Origin: a virus
Reading direction: 5' to 3' (one strand)
IMG/VR virus record: IMGVR_UViG_3300028654_000012
Coordinates: 1 to 64,000 of that record
Length of the DNA: 64,000 nucleotides
Shown: in pieces, positions 7,220 through 16,198 of the stretch
Numbering within the stretch: position 1 is the first letter of the stretch
How the letters are laid out: each line of letters opens with the position of its first letter
The notes under the pieces: generated by a model
Databases searched by the model: none
What the model saw: the letters and a program-made list of their open reading frames with translations, nothing else
What the model was told of the DNA's origin: nothing
Translations under genes and position numbers: made by a program

Positions 7220-9445
7220 ATGGCACAAACTAAAGTCACCGCCGAAGATATTACTTCTAATGTAGAACTAGTCCCCGCTCCTGGAGGATCTCCTCTTGTT
7301 GCAGATGGAGCGGGTAACGCAGTTTGGTACGATAATAGTGGGCAGGACTATCAGATACTATTTCCAGATCCAGGCCTTAATACTACGCCTTGTGGAGGTC
7401 CTGATGGATTTGACTCTACTAGCATAAGGGTAGACGACTCAGGCAATATTAAGCCGGGCGAAAACTTATTTGATCTAATAAATATTTCAGGAAATCTTAC
7501 GCAAGGTAATCCGGCAAGCTTAGTACTTAGTTGCGTATCTAGTCCTCTTACTACGGGAAGTATGTCACTTGTATGGGATGGCCAAATTAATGGGTGGTCA
7601 GGTACATGGACTCTATCTCCTAATTCAGGCCCTGTAGTAATTACAATAGGTCTTAATGGAGCTGGAGGTTCTCTCGTCTCTGACCCTTCAGCAAAGACTA
7701 TAGCTTTCTGGGAGGAAGGAGGATTCCTATTTAACGATCCTAACTTATCATGGAATCCTTCTACTCACACTCTAGGGTTAGGAAGTTTAGGATATCCAGA
7801 AGTTTTCTTATCGGCCACAGATGTTAGTGGTAGAGGCCTTCTCTTTGAAACTACTACCGGTGCGGGTATCCATTGTAATGATTGCTTATTTTTAGCTACT
7901 AACGTAGCAGCTCCGGATCAGGATTGCTTTTTAGCCCTAGAATCGCCGGCAGCTCAGTGGTTGGTAGTTTCTGAAAACTCCGATGGTGCATTCAAAATTT
8001 CATACAATACCTCACCTAATCCTGTAACAAGTCCGCTATACATCGGAGTAGCTGCTCCTAATGATTGTATACATGTTTCTAGCGCCGGAATCGTAGGACT
8101 TGGAAATAATAATCTCCAAGTAAATACTAGTGGTGACTTAATAAAGATTAAGAATGTATCCTATAGCTGGCCTTCTGCTCAGGCTGCCCTATCAAACTAC
8201 GTATTAACTAATGATGGTTCAGGAAATCTGTCTTGGGGTCCGGGAGGAGGCGGAGGAGGAGGTGGAGGTACTTATTCTCGTGTAAACGCTACCGGAAATA
8301 GCGCTACAACGGTTTTTACTGTACCTACGTATACTTTAGGGAACAACGCTCTCTTAGTTTATAATGATGGAGTACTGCTAACTAAGACTGTAGACTATGC
8401 AGAAACTAGCACTACATCTATTACCTTTACAATCGCGCCCGTAACAGGAGCGTCGTTATCTTTCATAGTAGCTACTGCAGGTGCTGTGGGTAGCTTAAGT
8501 GGCGGAACCGCCGGAGAAGTACCTTACCAAGCGGCAAGTGGAGTTACTTCCTTTACATCTGTAGGTACTACAGGACAGGTATTAACTTCAAATGGAGCAG
8601 GAGCCCCTACGTGGACTACTCCTGTAGCCTCAGCAGCAGGTTCATCTACCCAGATTCAGTACAATACTGGGGGCTTATTCGACGCTAGCTTTAAACTCAT
8701 TTGGGACAATACTAATAGTCAAGAATCTATCTTAGGGCATTCTTCAGGCGCTTTTACAAATGGTGCCCTGTCACTCACTGTTTATAATGGTGCAGGAGTT
8801 TATCCTGTTCCAGCAGGAGTATCTTTAGGTGATAGTGTTGTAAGTGGATTTGGTGCTGGAAACATCCATATTACCGTCTCGGATAACTTCGGATCTCGCC
8901 CAGCCTTAACAGCTAAGTCCACGAGCGGTGTTACTAACGTAGGTATCGGTACAGTTACTCCTTCTGCTTTTTTCTCTGTAGGGCCTTCCTCACAGTTCAG
9001 CGTTGATAATGCAGGTAATGCAACGGCCGTTTCATTTACAGGTCCTTTAACGGGTAATGTTACTGGAAGTGCTTCGGCAGTGGCCGGAATTACTGTTTCA
9101 GGGACTCCTTCTACAAGTCAGATACTAACAGCTACATCTTCCACTACTGCCAATTGGCAAGCCCCGGCGGCTCCAGCAGCAGCAGGATCTACAGGGGCTG
9201 TTCAGTTTAATTCTGCGGGATCTCTTGCAGCAGATACAACTAACTTCTTTTGGAATAATACGAGTAAGGCGTTAGGTATTGGAACATCTTCACCGAATGC
9301 GGCAGCAATCGTTGATCTAACTTCTACCACACAAGGTTTCTTACCTCCGAGAATGACTACCACTCAGAGAGATGCTATTGCAAGTCCTCCTTCAGGACTT
9401 ATTATTTATAATATTACTACGGGAGAATTAGAAACTTTCGTATAA
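7220..9445 (+). CDS. Large fibre protein
   Basis: 741 residues of fibre-type sequence: beta-rich N-terminal half, polyglycine hinge (~residue 342), a strand domain containing NALLVYNDGVLLTKTVDYAE, then linkers LTSNGAGAPTW and LTATSSTTANWQAPAA, shaft phrases (ALGIGTSSPNAAA) and the C-terminal tip FLPPRMTTTQRDAI. The NALLVYNDGVLL domain is an uninterrupted relative of the domain split by an insertion in the protein encoded at 29574-31598. Probably a trimeric adhesive fibre. It begins 9 nt after the previous gene without a clear ribosome site. Confidence 0.8.
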   Translation: MAQTKVTAEDITSNVELVPAPGGSPLVADGAGNAVWYDNSGQDYQILFPDPGLNTTPCGGPDGFDSTSIRVDDSGNIKPGENLFDLINISGNLTQGNPASLVLSCVSSPLTTGSMSLVWDGQINGWSGTWTLSPNSGPVVITIGLNGAGGSLVSDPSAKTIAFWEEGGFLFNDPNLSWNPSTHTLGLGSLGYPEVFLSATDVSGRGLLFETTTGAGIHCNDCLFLATNVAAPDQDCFLALESPAAQWLVVSENSDGAFKISYNTSPNPVTSPLYIGVAAPNDCIHVSSAGIVGLGNNNLQVNTSGDLIKIKNVSYSWPSAQAALSNYVLTNDGSGNLSWGPGGGGGGGGGTYSRVNATGNSATTVFTVPTYTLGNNALLVYNDGVLLTKTVDYAETSTTSITFTIAPVTGASLSFIVATAGAVGSLSGGTAGEVPYQAASGVTSFTSVGTTGQVLTSNGAGAPTWTTPVASAAGSSTQIQYNTGGLFDASFKLIWDNTNSQESILGHSSGAFTNGALSLTVYNGAGVYPVPAGVSLGDSVVSGFGAGNIHITVSDNFGSRPALTAKSTSGVTNVGIGTVTPSAFFSVGPSSQFSVDNAGNATAVSFTGPLTGNVTGSASAVAGITVSGTPSTSQILTATSSTTANWQAPAAPAAAGSTGAVQFNSAGSLAADTTNFFWNNTSKALGIGTSSPNAAAIVDLTSTTQGFLPPRMTTTQRDAIASPPSGLIIYNITTGELETFV

Positions 9446-9457
9446 GAGGAAATTACC

Positions 9458-10147
9458 ATGGGATGGCAACCGTTAAGCTCAGGATCGAAAACATTAAATT
9501 TTCAAGAATTTACTTCCTCAAATACTTGGACAAAGCCTACAGGGGTTACCTCTGTGTGGGTATATCTTGTTGGGGGTGGAGGAACAGGCGGCTCTGGCGG
9601 CGGAGGCGGCTTCACTGTAGTGAGTGGGAAAGCGGCGGGCCATGGAGGTGGAGGTGGTGGAGGCCAGATAATTTATAAGCCCGTAACTGTCGCGGGAAAT
9701 GTCTCCGTAACTATTGGTGGAGGAGGTTCTCCTTCATCATTCGGATCTCTAAGTGCAGCTGCCGGAAATAATGGAACAGCAGGAGCTCCTAGTGCCCTCG
9801 ATAGCGGTACTACTTTAGGTACAAGTGGTACGTGGGGAGGGCCAGGCGGATCAGGTGGTGGCGGTGGAGCAACTGCCGGATCTAGCGGTACCCTAGGAGG
9901 CTCCTTCGATGGAGCTAGTATACGTAGTGCAGGCGGAGCTAGTGGAGATGGCGGGGCATCATATGGGGCAGGAGCTGCAGGGGTTACTATTAGTGCTGGA
10001 GCTGGCTCAGGTATTAACGGAAACGGAGCAGCTAACAATACAGGAGGAGGCGGCAGTGGCGGAACTGGAGCAACTGCAGGTAACCTTGCTAATGGAGCCG
10101 GAGGAGCTGGTGGATCGGGCTACTGTCGCGTTGAGTGGTACGCCTAA
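9458..10147 (+). CDS. Glycine-rich fibre-tip protein
   Basis: 229 residues with a good ribosome site (AGAGGAAA). N-terminal phrase FTSSNTWTKPTGVTSVWVYL, then long Gly-rich tracts (GGGGGGG, GGSGGGGGATAGSS) and a C-terminal GYCRVEWYA. This is the common phage glycine-rich domain; in some T-even-like phages related Gly-rich tips form polyglycine-II sandwiches that determine receptor choice. It probably caps or extends one of the neighbouring fibres. The Gly-rich tract is prone to length change. Confidence 0.7.
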   Translation: MGWQPLSSGSKTLNFQEFTSSNTWTKPTGVTSVWVYLVGGGGTGGSGGGGGFTVVSGKAAGHGGGGGGGQIIYKPVTVAGNVSVTIGGGGSPSSFGSLSAAAGNNGTAGAPSALDSGTTLGTSGTWGGPGGSGGGGGATAGSSGTLGGSFDGASIRSAGGASGDGGASYGAGAAGVTISAGAGSGINGNGAANNTGGGGSGGTGATAGNLANGAGGAGGSGYCRVEWYA

Positions 10148-10158
10148 AGGAAATTACT

Positions 10159-10548
10159 ATGACTGAATATGCTCAAATAAATAATAATTTAGTTACTTGG
10201 GTAATCGTGGCAGATGCTAACCATATCGCTACACGTACTGACGGACCGTGGGTACTTACTCCAAGCCATGTCGAGATAGGTTATTCTTATCAAAATGGAA
10301 TTTTTTTATCTCCTCTACCTTCGTCAATGTCTTTAGTAGGGGGAGATATTCTAGCTCTAGTTACTACAGTTGTAGCTGATTCTGACTATACTTATCAGTG
10401 GCAGAAAGATGGTGTAGATATGGCTGGCGAAGTGAGATGCTCGTACGTTGTAGGAAACGTTTCATCTGGAGATGCGGCTACCTATACATGTAATGTCACT
10501 TGCGGAGTAACTACAGCAAGTACCTCAATAGTAGTAACAGTATCATAA
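10159..10548 (+). CDS. Small virion protein with Ig-like domain
   Basis: 129 residues from the ATG at 10159, which has the ribosome site AAAGGAAA. Residues 1-50 resemble an adaptor segment found in small tail-fibre-associated proteins (WVLTPSHVEIGYSYQNGIF). Residues 52-129 are an I-set Ig-like domain with YQWQKDGVDM and DAATYTCNVT, including the two expected strand cysteines. Ig-like domains on phage particles usually give weak binding to surface carbohydrate; that role is inferred here. Confidence 0.7.
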   Translation: MTEYAQINNNLVTWVIVADANHIATRTDGPWVLTPSHVEIGYSYQNGIFLSPLPSSMSLVGGDILALVTTVVADSDYTYQWQKDGVDMAGEVRCSYVVGNVSSGDAATYTCNVTCGVTTASTSIVVTVS

Positions 10549-10551
10549 TTT

Positions 10552-11505
10552 ATGACTAATATACATCCTATCCTACTTACGCAGACAGGTACTGCTCCTA
10601 CAACAGGGCAGGTATTGACTGCTACTTCTACTACAGCAGCTAACTGGGCCACTCCTACGGGAGGAGCTCCTAGTGGTTCTGCTGGCGGAGATTTAGCAGG
10701 GACCTACCCTAACCCGACTGTAATAGCTGTTGAATCAGCTACTACTCGTATCGTGTTAAATGGAGCCACAGCTCCTACTAACGGTCAAGTACTAACCGCT
10801 ACCTCAGGTACAGCAGCTAACTGGCAAACTCCTGTATCGAGTTATCTATCTCTATCCGGAGGTACTTTAACAGGTCCTCTATTTATAAATGGAGCAACTG
10901 CAGGTATTACTCCTTTGATTTTAGAAGGGCCTTCGGCAACGGCCCACCAACCCATTTTAGAATTCTTAGACACTACAACTAGTGCCTCTTCTTACATCGG
11001 TTTCGCGACACAAATATTGTCAGGTGCAGCTACTGATGATATGGGAATTCGTTCTGCAGCTGCTTTATCTTTCGGTACAAATGGAAGTGCTACTGTACGT
11101 ATGTATATGGATACGAGCGGTAACGTATCCATTGGATCTAGTTCTCCGGGATCTCTTCTAGATGTAGTAGGAGCTATTCGCGGTAAACAATTTACAGATA
11201 CTACTAACGCAATTGGTTCTTCAGGATCTTCTCAGACTATTAACTGGACTTCCGGAGCTATAGTTACTACTACCCTTACAGCTAACTGCAGTATAACTTT
11301 TTCAGGGGCAATTGCAGGACAGACTCTTACTATGTTCTTAACGCAAGATGGTACAGGCTCGAGAACAGTTACTTGGTCGTCATCCCCAAAGTGGCCGGGT
11401 GGAACAGCTCCAACATTAACTACAACGGCTAGCAAAACGGATATTATTACTATGTACTACGATGGTACTAATTTCTGGGGTTTCACGGGCGGGCAGAACT
11501 ACTAA
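10552..11505 (+). CDS. Fibre protein
   Basis: 317 residues: short N-terminal segment, linker LTATSTTAANWATPTGG, GGDLAGTYPNPTV signature, a second linker LTATSGTAANWQTPV, the shaft phrase YLSLSGGTLTGPLFI, and a C-terminal beta head (ITFSGAIAGQTLTMFLTQDG ... IITMYYDGTNFWGF) common at fibre ends. It has no obvious ribosome site and follows the previous stop by 3 nt. The C-terminal phrase YYDGTNFWGF resembles a single propeller blade motif of the next gene. Confidence 0.75.
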   Translation: MTNIHPILLTQTGTAPTTGQVLTATSTTAANWATPTGGAPSGSAGGDLAGTYPNPTVIAVESATTRIVLNGATAPTNGQVLTATSGTAANWQTPVSSYLSLSGGTLTGPLFINGATAGITPLILEGPSATAHQPILEFLDTTTSASSYIGFATQILSGAATDDMGIRSAAALSFGTNGSATVRMYMDTSGNVSIGSSSPGSLLDVVGAIRGKQFTDTTNAIGSSGSSQTINWTSGAIVTTTLTANCSITFSGAIAGQTLTMFLTQDGTGSRTVTWSSSPKWPGGTAPTLTTTASKTDIITMYYDGTNFWGFTGGQNY

Positions 11506-11506
11506 C

Positions 11507-13300
11507 ATGAGATTAGGTACTGCAATAATGGCGGAGGCTTTATCGAATACTAAATCTACTATAGATACTATAGTAGCTACAGTTAGTATTGGAGGCCAAC
11601 CTGAGGGCCTCGCCTATGATGGTAATACCCACGTATGGGTTTCTAATCTTACAGGTCAAACAGTTTCTAGAATAAACATAGCTACGAATGTTATTGATTC
11701 CGCTCCTACGTTAGGAGGGGATCCTAATTATACGATGTATACCCATTGGCGTATGTGGATGGCCCGGTTTATTTTTAATGATTCTGCGGTATATGATTCA
11801 ACAACAGTGACCTCTGTAACTACAGCAAATCTTCCTTATGCGGGTTCTAATACTCAACTTGCTTACGACGGATTACATGCTTGGGGGATATATAATACGG
11901 GTAGCGGATTTACTCCAGCTAAGTTCGACGCCACTACTGGAACACTTGTATCTTTCGTACCTACTGTTAACGGAAGCGCCACTTCTGGTCCTATCTGTTT
12001 TGACGGTACTTATATTTGGTGTGCCTATGCATTTCCTATTCTGAAGAAAATAGATCCTGTGGCTATGACAGTAGTAGCTACTGTTAATGTAAGTGCCGCT
12101 TTTAATAACTTTGGAGATCTATACTTTGGGGGAGGCTATGTATGGGTATCTGACAATTTTGGTTCCTTATTTAAAATAGATCCTAATTCTCTTGCTATAA
12201 CTCAGATCGCTATCTCCGGACAAGGAATGGGAATGGTCTATGCTAATGGATATTTATGGTTAGTAGACGATTATACTTATACCCTCTTAAAAATAAATGT
12301 TAGTTCAAACACCATAGTTAAAACTATAACAGGATTTAATGTTCCCTTTGCAGTAGATTACGATGGAACTAATCTATGGGTAGCTAATAACGGTAATGGT
12401 ACCGTAAGTAAAGTATATATAGGTACAGACTCAGCTAGTGGGAATATCGTAAGCACAGTATCTTTAACTGCAGGTTCAAATCCTACAGCTGTTTGTTTTG
12501 ACGGGGCAAATATTTGGTCGTCTAATCAAACTACTAATAAAGTGACTAAGATTTTAGCTTCTACAGGAGCTATTGTAAATAGTTATTCAGTAGGTACGAG
12601 TCCTCAAGATATTTGCTTTGATGGAACTAATATTTGGACGGCTAATAGCGGTAGTAATAATGTAACTAAAATTTTAGCCTCTACCGGTGCAGTAGTTAGT
12701 ACCCCTTCAACGCAGTCGATTCCCCAAAGTATCTGCTATGATGGTACTTTTATTTGGACGGCTAATCGTGGAAGTGACTCCGTAACAAAGATCACTGCCT
12801 CAACTGGGGCTGTCGTAGGTTCCTACCCTGTAAATCAAGTTCCTGAGTACCTTACAGTTGTAGGAAATAAAATATGGGTATCATGCCTTATCAACGGCTA
12901 TGTTGATTCAGTAGATCAATCTACGGGTACTAGTACCACTCTCGTAGCTTTAAATGCAGGAGGGGCTCTCGCAGGCCCCATGTATTACGATGGGTTATAC
13001 GTTTGGTTATGCAATGGAAGTACTATAATACAGATGAATTCCTCTACGGGAGCTGTAATAGCTACCTTCCCTTCAGGAGCTGTAGCCGCCGCAGGGACAG
13101 TTCCTGTGGGACCCTATTTATGGGTGCCTGACGACAATAACGGAGCAGGAGTATCTAAATTACTGGCCTCCACTATGACAGTACTTAATACTTATCCGAC
13201 AGGGGCGGGCTTCGTAAATAATCGTAAGAGTGTTTTTGATGGGACCTATTTATGGATCCCTCAGTTTAGTAATGATACTGTAACAAAGATGGCTGTTTAA
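11507..13300 (+). CDS. Double seven-bladed beta-propeller display protein
   Basis: 597 residues from the ATG at 11507 (1 nt after the previous stop; an upstream in-frame start would overlap the previous gene). Nearly the whole protein is built from a ~40 residue repeat whose core is FDGTNIWTAN followed by a strand with VTKILASTGA. I count 14 blade cores, two of them degenerate (MYTHWRMWMARF near residue 80 and PVGPYLWVPD near 545), which would make two seven-bladed propellers of the YVTN/NHL/Vgb type. It sits at the end of the fibre block, so it is probably a receptor-binding or enzyme-like head on the particle. There is no signal peptide and no recognisable catalytic motif. Confidence 0.75.
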   Translation: MRLGTAIMAEALSNTKSTIDTIVATVSIGGQPEGLAYDGNTHVWVSNLTGQTVSRINIATNVIDSAPTLGGDPNYTMYTHWRMWMARFIFNDSAVYDSTTVTSVTTANLPYAGSNTQLAYDGLHAWGIYNTGSGFTPAKFDATTGTLVSFVPTVNGSATSGPICFDGTYIWCAYAFPILKKIDPVAMTVVATVNVSAAFNNFGDLYFGGGYVWVSDNFGSLFKIDPNSLAITQIAISGQGMGMVYANGYLWLVDDYTYTLLKINVSSNTIVKTITGFNVPFAVDYDGTNLWVANNGNGTVSKVYIGTDSASGNIVSTVSLTAGSNPTAVCFDGANIWSSNQTTNKVTKILASTGAIVNSYSVGTSPQDICFDGTNIWTANSGSNNVTKILASTGAVVSTPSTQSIPQSICYDGTFIWTANRGSDSVTKITASTGAVVGSYPVNQVPEYLTVVGNKIWVSCLINGYVDSVDQSTGTSTTLVALNAGGALAGPMYYDGLYVWLCNGSTIIQMNSSTGAVIATFPSGAVAAAGTVPVGPYLWVPDDNNGAGVSKLLASTMTVLNTYPTGAGFVNNRKSVFDGTYLWIPQFSNDTVTKMAV

Positions 13301-13310
13301 AGGAATTACC

Positions 13311-13802
13311 ATGTCAATTAATGAAGGCAAATTAAGCGAGAAGGAGCAGAAGCTAGTTAATGAGTGCAAGATCCTTATGCCTGAACGTTTTCGGGCGACA
13401 GCGACCGATGATCGTATCCTTCAATTCATAGAAATTGTTATTGCTGACATCAACGTAATACCTCCTCTAAGCACTTATAACGCGCAGTCATTGCCCGATG
13501 TGATTCGCCCTATAGTTCGTTTCGGTGTTTCTATGTACGCTGAGATTTTTCAACAAATGCGCGCTACCTTAGACGACTTTACTTGGAGCGACCAAGGCGT
13601 GACAGTGGCTATTGATCAGACGGCTAAGATCAATATTTCCCTAACTAATATGACTCGAATCTACGAGCGTATGATTACTAACTATAAAAAGACTCAAATC
13701 TTCAATGCAGGTGCCTCACTAGGTACCCCTCGATTTAATACGGCATTAGGTCAGTTCTTAAAGATCGCGCTAGGTACGTCATTCCTCTGGAATAGTCCGT
13801 AA
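13311..13802 (+). CDS. Putative neck or head-completion protein
   Basis: 163 residues with a good ribosome site (AAAGGAATT). Mostly helical in the first 100 residues (RILQFIEIVIADINVIPP, MYAEIFQQMRATLDDF), no fibre-type sequence. It starts the run of neck-like genes leading to the sheath. The family was not recognised; a head-to-tail adaptor role is inferred from position and size. Confidence 0.5.
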   Translation: MSINEGKLSEKEQKLVNECKILMPERFRATATDDRILQFIEIVIADINVIPPLSTYNAQSLPDVIRPIVRFGVSMYAEIFQQMRATLDDFTWSDQGVTVAIDQTAKINISLTNMTRIYERMITNYKKTQIFNAGASLGTPRFNTALGQFLKIALGTSFLWNSP

Positions 13803-13854
13803 CATTGTCGTAGCAATAGTATAGATCTATTATAGTAATAACAGGGACACTATC

Positions 13855-14331
13855 ATGCAAAAACTAGGTAAGTTATCCGACAGTGAAGCTAATAGTACGG
13901 CGCCTCTAAAGGGGTCGTACCGTGTTGTTTTGGATATGGACTTCACAACGGGGGCCACGCTAGCGAACCTAGATGCTTCCCTGAAAGCTCTAGGAGCTGT
14001 TGATATTTCTATTGAAAAATATCAAGCCCCTGTAAAGTTCTTCACTGGAGAGCCTGTAGAGCTCACAGCGCATTTCAAATGTCAAAAGCCTATTTACGTA
14101 GACGCATACCAAAATTTAATTATTTCAGATCAGTTAGCGGACAGCAATGTTTCTTCTGCAGGTGAGTATGAAGTAACTATTCCTAAAGGAATTGTTGCCG
14201 AAGTCAATAAGTCTTCATCAGAAGATGAGGTAGAACTGTTATTTACAGGCTCTGTCATTGAGTTTAATGAGAAAGTAGCCTATCTAGGTATCATTAGAGT
14301 ACCTAGTTGCTTAGTGAGGAAATCTTACTAA
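13855..14331 (+). CDS. Unrecognised virion protein, beta-rich
   Basis: 158 residues with the ribosome site CAGGGACA. Content is mostly beta (PVKFFTGEPVELTAHFKC; EDEVELLFTGSVIEF). The 52 nt gap before it contains the palindrome ATAGATCTAT. It is in the neck gene run. I do not recognise a family; a structural role is inferred from context. Confidence 0.45.
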   Translation: MQKLGKLSDSEANSTAPLKGSYRVVLDMDFTTGATLANLDASLKALGAVDISIEKYQAPVKFFTGEPVELTAHFKCQKPIYVDAYQNLIISDQLADSNVSSAGEYEVTIPKGIVAEVNKSSSEDEVELLFTGSVIEFNEKVAYLGIIRVPSCLVRKSY

Positions 14332-14332
14332 C

Positions 14333-14971
14333 ATGGCGATGCCTAGTACAGTAAGTGGCGTTCAAGTTACTAATCTATTAAGTGGATTTCGGTTTTTAGT
14401 TGAATGGGATCTAAATAATGGTGGAGAAGTAGTAACTGCTTATAAAGTTTTCAGATCCCCTAATCAGGGACATGGATATAGCCTAGTTGCTACAATCACT
14501 TCTCCCGGATTTCAGTATGTTGATAAAGTACCTTTTACTTACGGAGCAGTTTTTTATTACAAAGTAATAGCTATAAACGCTAGCGGTATCATGGGTGATA
14601 TTACGCAGGCTGAAGCTGTTACTGATGAAACATTTGACGATTTTGATGAAAAGCCTTTTAGATCAGTAGCTATTGGTCCCGACTCGTTTGTCTTTAATGA
14701 AATTCCAGGTGGGCCGTTAGATAATACTAATTTTACGTTTACAACAGCTCAATATTTTAGAGCAGGAACTTTACAAGTTTATATAGATGGTATGAGAGTT
14801 CAGCCTACTAAAGTGTATACGGAAGGGGCTGATCAAAAGAGTTTTACATTGGTAGCTACAGCTCCTACGCCAGGCTCGGTTAATCCTATACTAGCAATTT
14901 CAAACAGCTCAGGGCTATGGCCTCCTAGCGCCCCTAACGATTTTATAATGGTAGATTATCTAGCACTCTAA
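14333..14971 (+). CDS. Virion protein with fibronectin type III-like domain
   Basis: 212 residues. Residues 5-100 read as an FN3 domain (VTNLLSGFRFLVEWDLNNGG, VTAYKVFRSPNQG, YYKVIAINASG). Residues 110-212 contain the phage strand domain with FRAGTLQVYIDGMRVQPTKV, which also occurs in baseplate and fibre proteins here. The stop overlaps the next start (TAATG). A peripheral neck or whisker role is likely but unproven. Confidence 0.6.
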   Translation: MAMPSTVSGVQVTNLLSGFRFLVEWDLNNGGEVVTAYKVFRSPNQGHGYSLVATITSPGFQYVDKVPFTYGAVFYYKVIAINASGIMGDITQAEAVTDETFDDFDEKPFRSVAIGPDSFVFNEIPGGPLDNTNFTFTTAQYFRAGTLQVYIDGMRVQPTKVYTEGADQKSFTLVATAPTPGSVNPILAISNSSGLWPPSAPNDFIMVDYLAL

Positions 14972-15198
14972 TGATTAGAAAAGAAGGAGACGTAATCGAG
15001 CTTAAGTCGGAAGTTAAAGTGCTAAAAGCGTTTGCTATTGAAGATCAGATTTACTACGTAGTTAGACCTGTTAATACGTACAGTGAGTCTCTTTGGATTA
15101 TTGCAGGCGACGGTTCACCTCTTAAAATTACTACCGAAATTTTGGAAAAGGCCTCATTAGCTGTAGCTCACATAATTGATGAAGAGGCGGATAACTAA
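14971..15198 (+). CDS. Small unrecognised protein in the neck operon
   Basis: 75 residues, acidic, probably a single alpha/beta domain (VKVLKAFAIEDQIYYVVRPV; SLWIIAGDG). It overlaps both neighbours by one nucleotide (TAATG at each end), so it is translationally coupled. Function unknown. Confidence 0.5.
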   Translation: MIRKEGDVIELKSEVKVLKAFAIEDQIYYVVRPVNTYSESLWIIAGDGSPLKITTEILEKASLAVAHIIDEEADN

Positions 15199-15746
15199 TG
15201 TCTCATTTACAGATACTCCCCGCTATTGCAGAACGCGTTGACCCCTTAGTAGAACGCTTTCTCGATATGCGGAATAAGTTTCAGTGGATGATGGGCGTAG
15301 GCGGAGAAACAGTACTACTCTATCAGCGTCGTGAGCAAGGTAAGCTTTGTCCCTTCTACGATCCTATTCGTAGGCAACATAGACAGGATATCGATGAGGT
15401 TTGTTTTGGTACTAACTTCGTCGGAGGATATTATCCCCCTGTATCGATTTTTGTTAGTATTAATCAACCAGGCAGTCAGCAGAAGATTAGATTATATGAA
15501 GAAGGTCTTCGTAGAGAATTCGTTCCTACATGCTGGGCTCTCTGGGAACCTATCTTAAAAAATAGAGATTTTATCGTTCGTAGAGATGGTTCAAGACTTT
15601 GGATTACTGATGTTACTACAAGTCGCTGGAGACATCATACTCTTAGAAGCCTTTTTAAAGTAGAAGAGATTGAGCGTAGTGAGCAGATCTACAAGATTCC
15701 GTTACCAGGTATTTTTCCTGGAATTAGCAGTGGGGGTTCATACTAA
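15198..15746 (+). CDS. Putative neck / head-completion protein
   Basis: 182 residues, no low complexity. N-terminal helices (AERVDPLVERFLDMRNKF), a Cys-containing central region (KLCPFYDPIRRQHRQDIDEV) and a basic C-terminal half. The spacing before the tail terminator-like gene and sheath fits a head-closure or neck component of contractile-tailed phages. Family not firmly recognised. Confidence 0.5.
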   Translation: MSHLQILPAIAERVDPLVERFLDMRNKFQWMMGVGGETVLLYQRREQGKLCPFYDPIRRQHRQDIDEVCFGTNFVGGYYPPVSIFVSINQPGSQQKIRLYEEGLRREFVPTCWALWEPILKNRDFIVRRDGSRLWITDVTTSRWRHHTLRSLFKVEEIERSEQIYKIPLPGIFPGISSGGSY

Positions 15747-16195
15747 TGACTCAAGAAGAAAGATCCTCCTACAATAAAGCTCATTATCTAGCTAATAAAG
15801 AAAAGAAGCTTGCTCATGCTAAACAATATTATAAAGATAATCAAGCGGAAAGAGACGCGCATGACAAGGAATATAAGACTAGGTATTCGGCGGTAAGAAC
15901 TTCTTATCGTAAGGCGCGAAGACATACTCCTGAAGGCCTTCTTTCCATATTAAAGCAGCGGTGTAAGAAAGCTGGAACTACTATTGAACATTATAATTCG
16001 CTCTCTAAAAAGTGTTCTTTTACGCATTGTGAAGCGATCGAACCTGGAGGCAATGGTGATTGGCATCTAGATCACGATCATGCGACCGGAAAGTTTAGAG
16101 GCTTACTTTGCGCAAGACATAATCGCCTGTTAGGGGATGCTCGGGATAGTAAGATAGATTTACAAGATGCGGTAGACTACTTAGGGAGAATATAA
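15746..16195 (+). CDS. Recombination endonuclease VII-like HNH nuclease
   Basis: 149 residues. The first ~85 are strongly basic (KEKKLAHAKQYYKDNQAERD; RTSYRKARRHTPEG), a typical DNA-binding extension. Residues 90-149 carry the endonuclease VII (PF02945) core: CSFTHC, then HLDHDHATGKFRGLLC and ARHNRLLG. One zinc pair is altered: the usual second CxxC appears as CARH. It cuts branched or specific DNA in known relatives. It sits inside the neck gene run with TAATG coupling, which is typical of free-standing homing-type insertions rather than a dedicated resolvase locus. Confidence 0.8.
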   Translation: MTQEERSSYNKAHYLANKEKKLAHAKQYYKDNQAERDAHDKEYKTRYSAVRTSYRKARRHTPEGLLSILKQRCKKAGTTIEHYNSLSKKCSFTHCEAIEPGGNGDWHLDHDHATGKFRGLLCARHNRLLGDARDSKIDLQDAVDYLGRI

Positions 16196-16198
16196 ATC

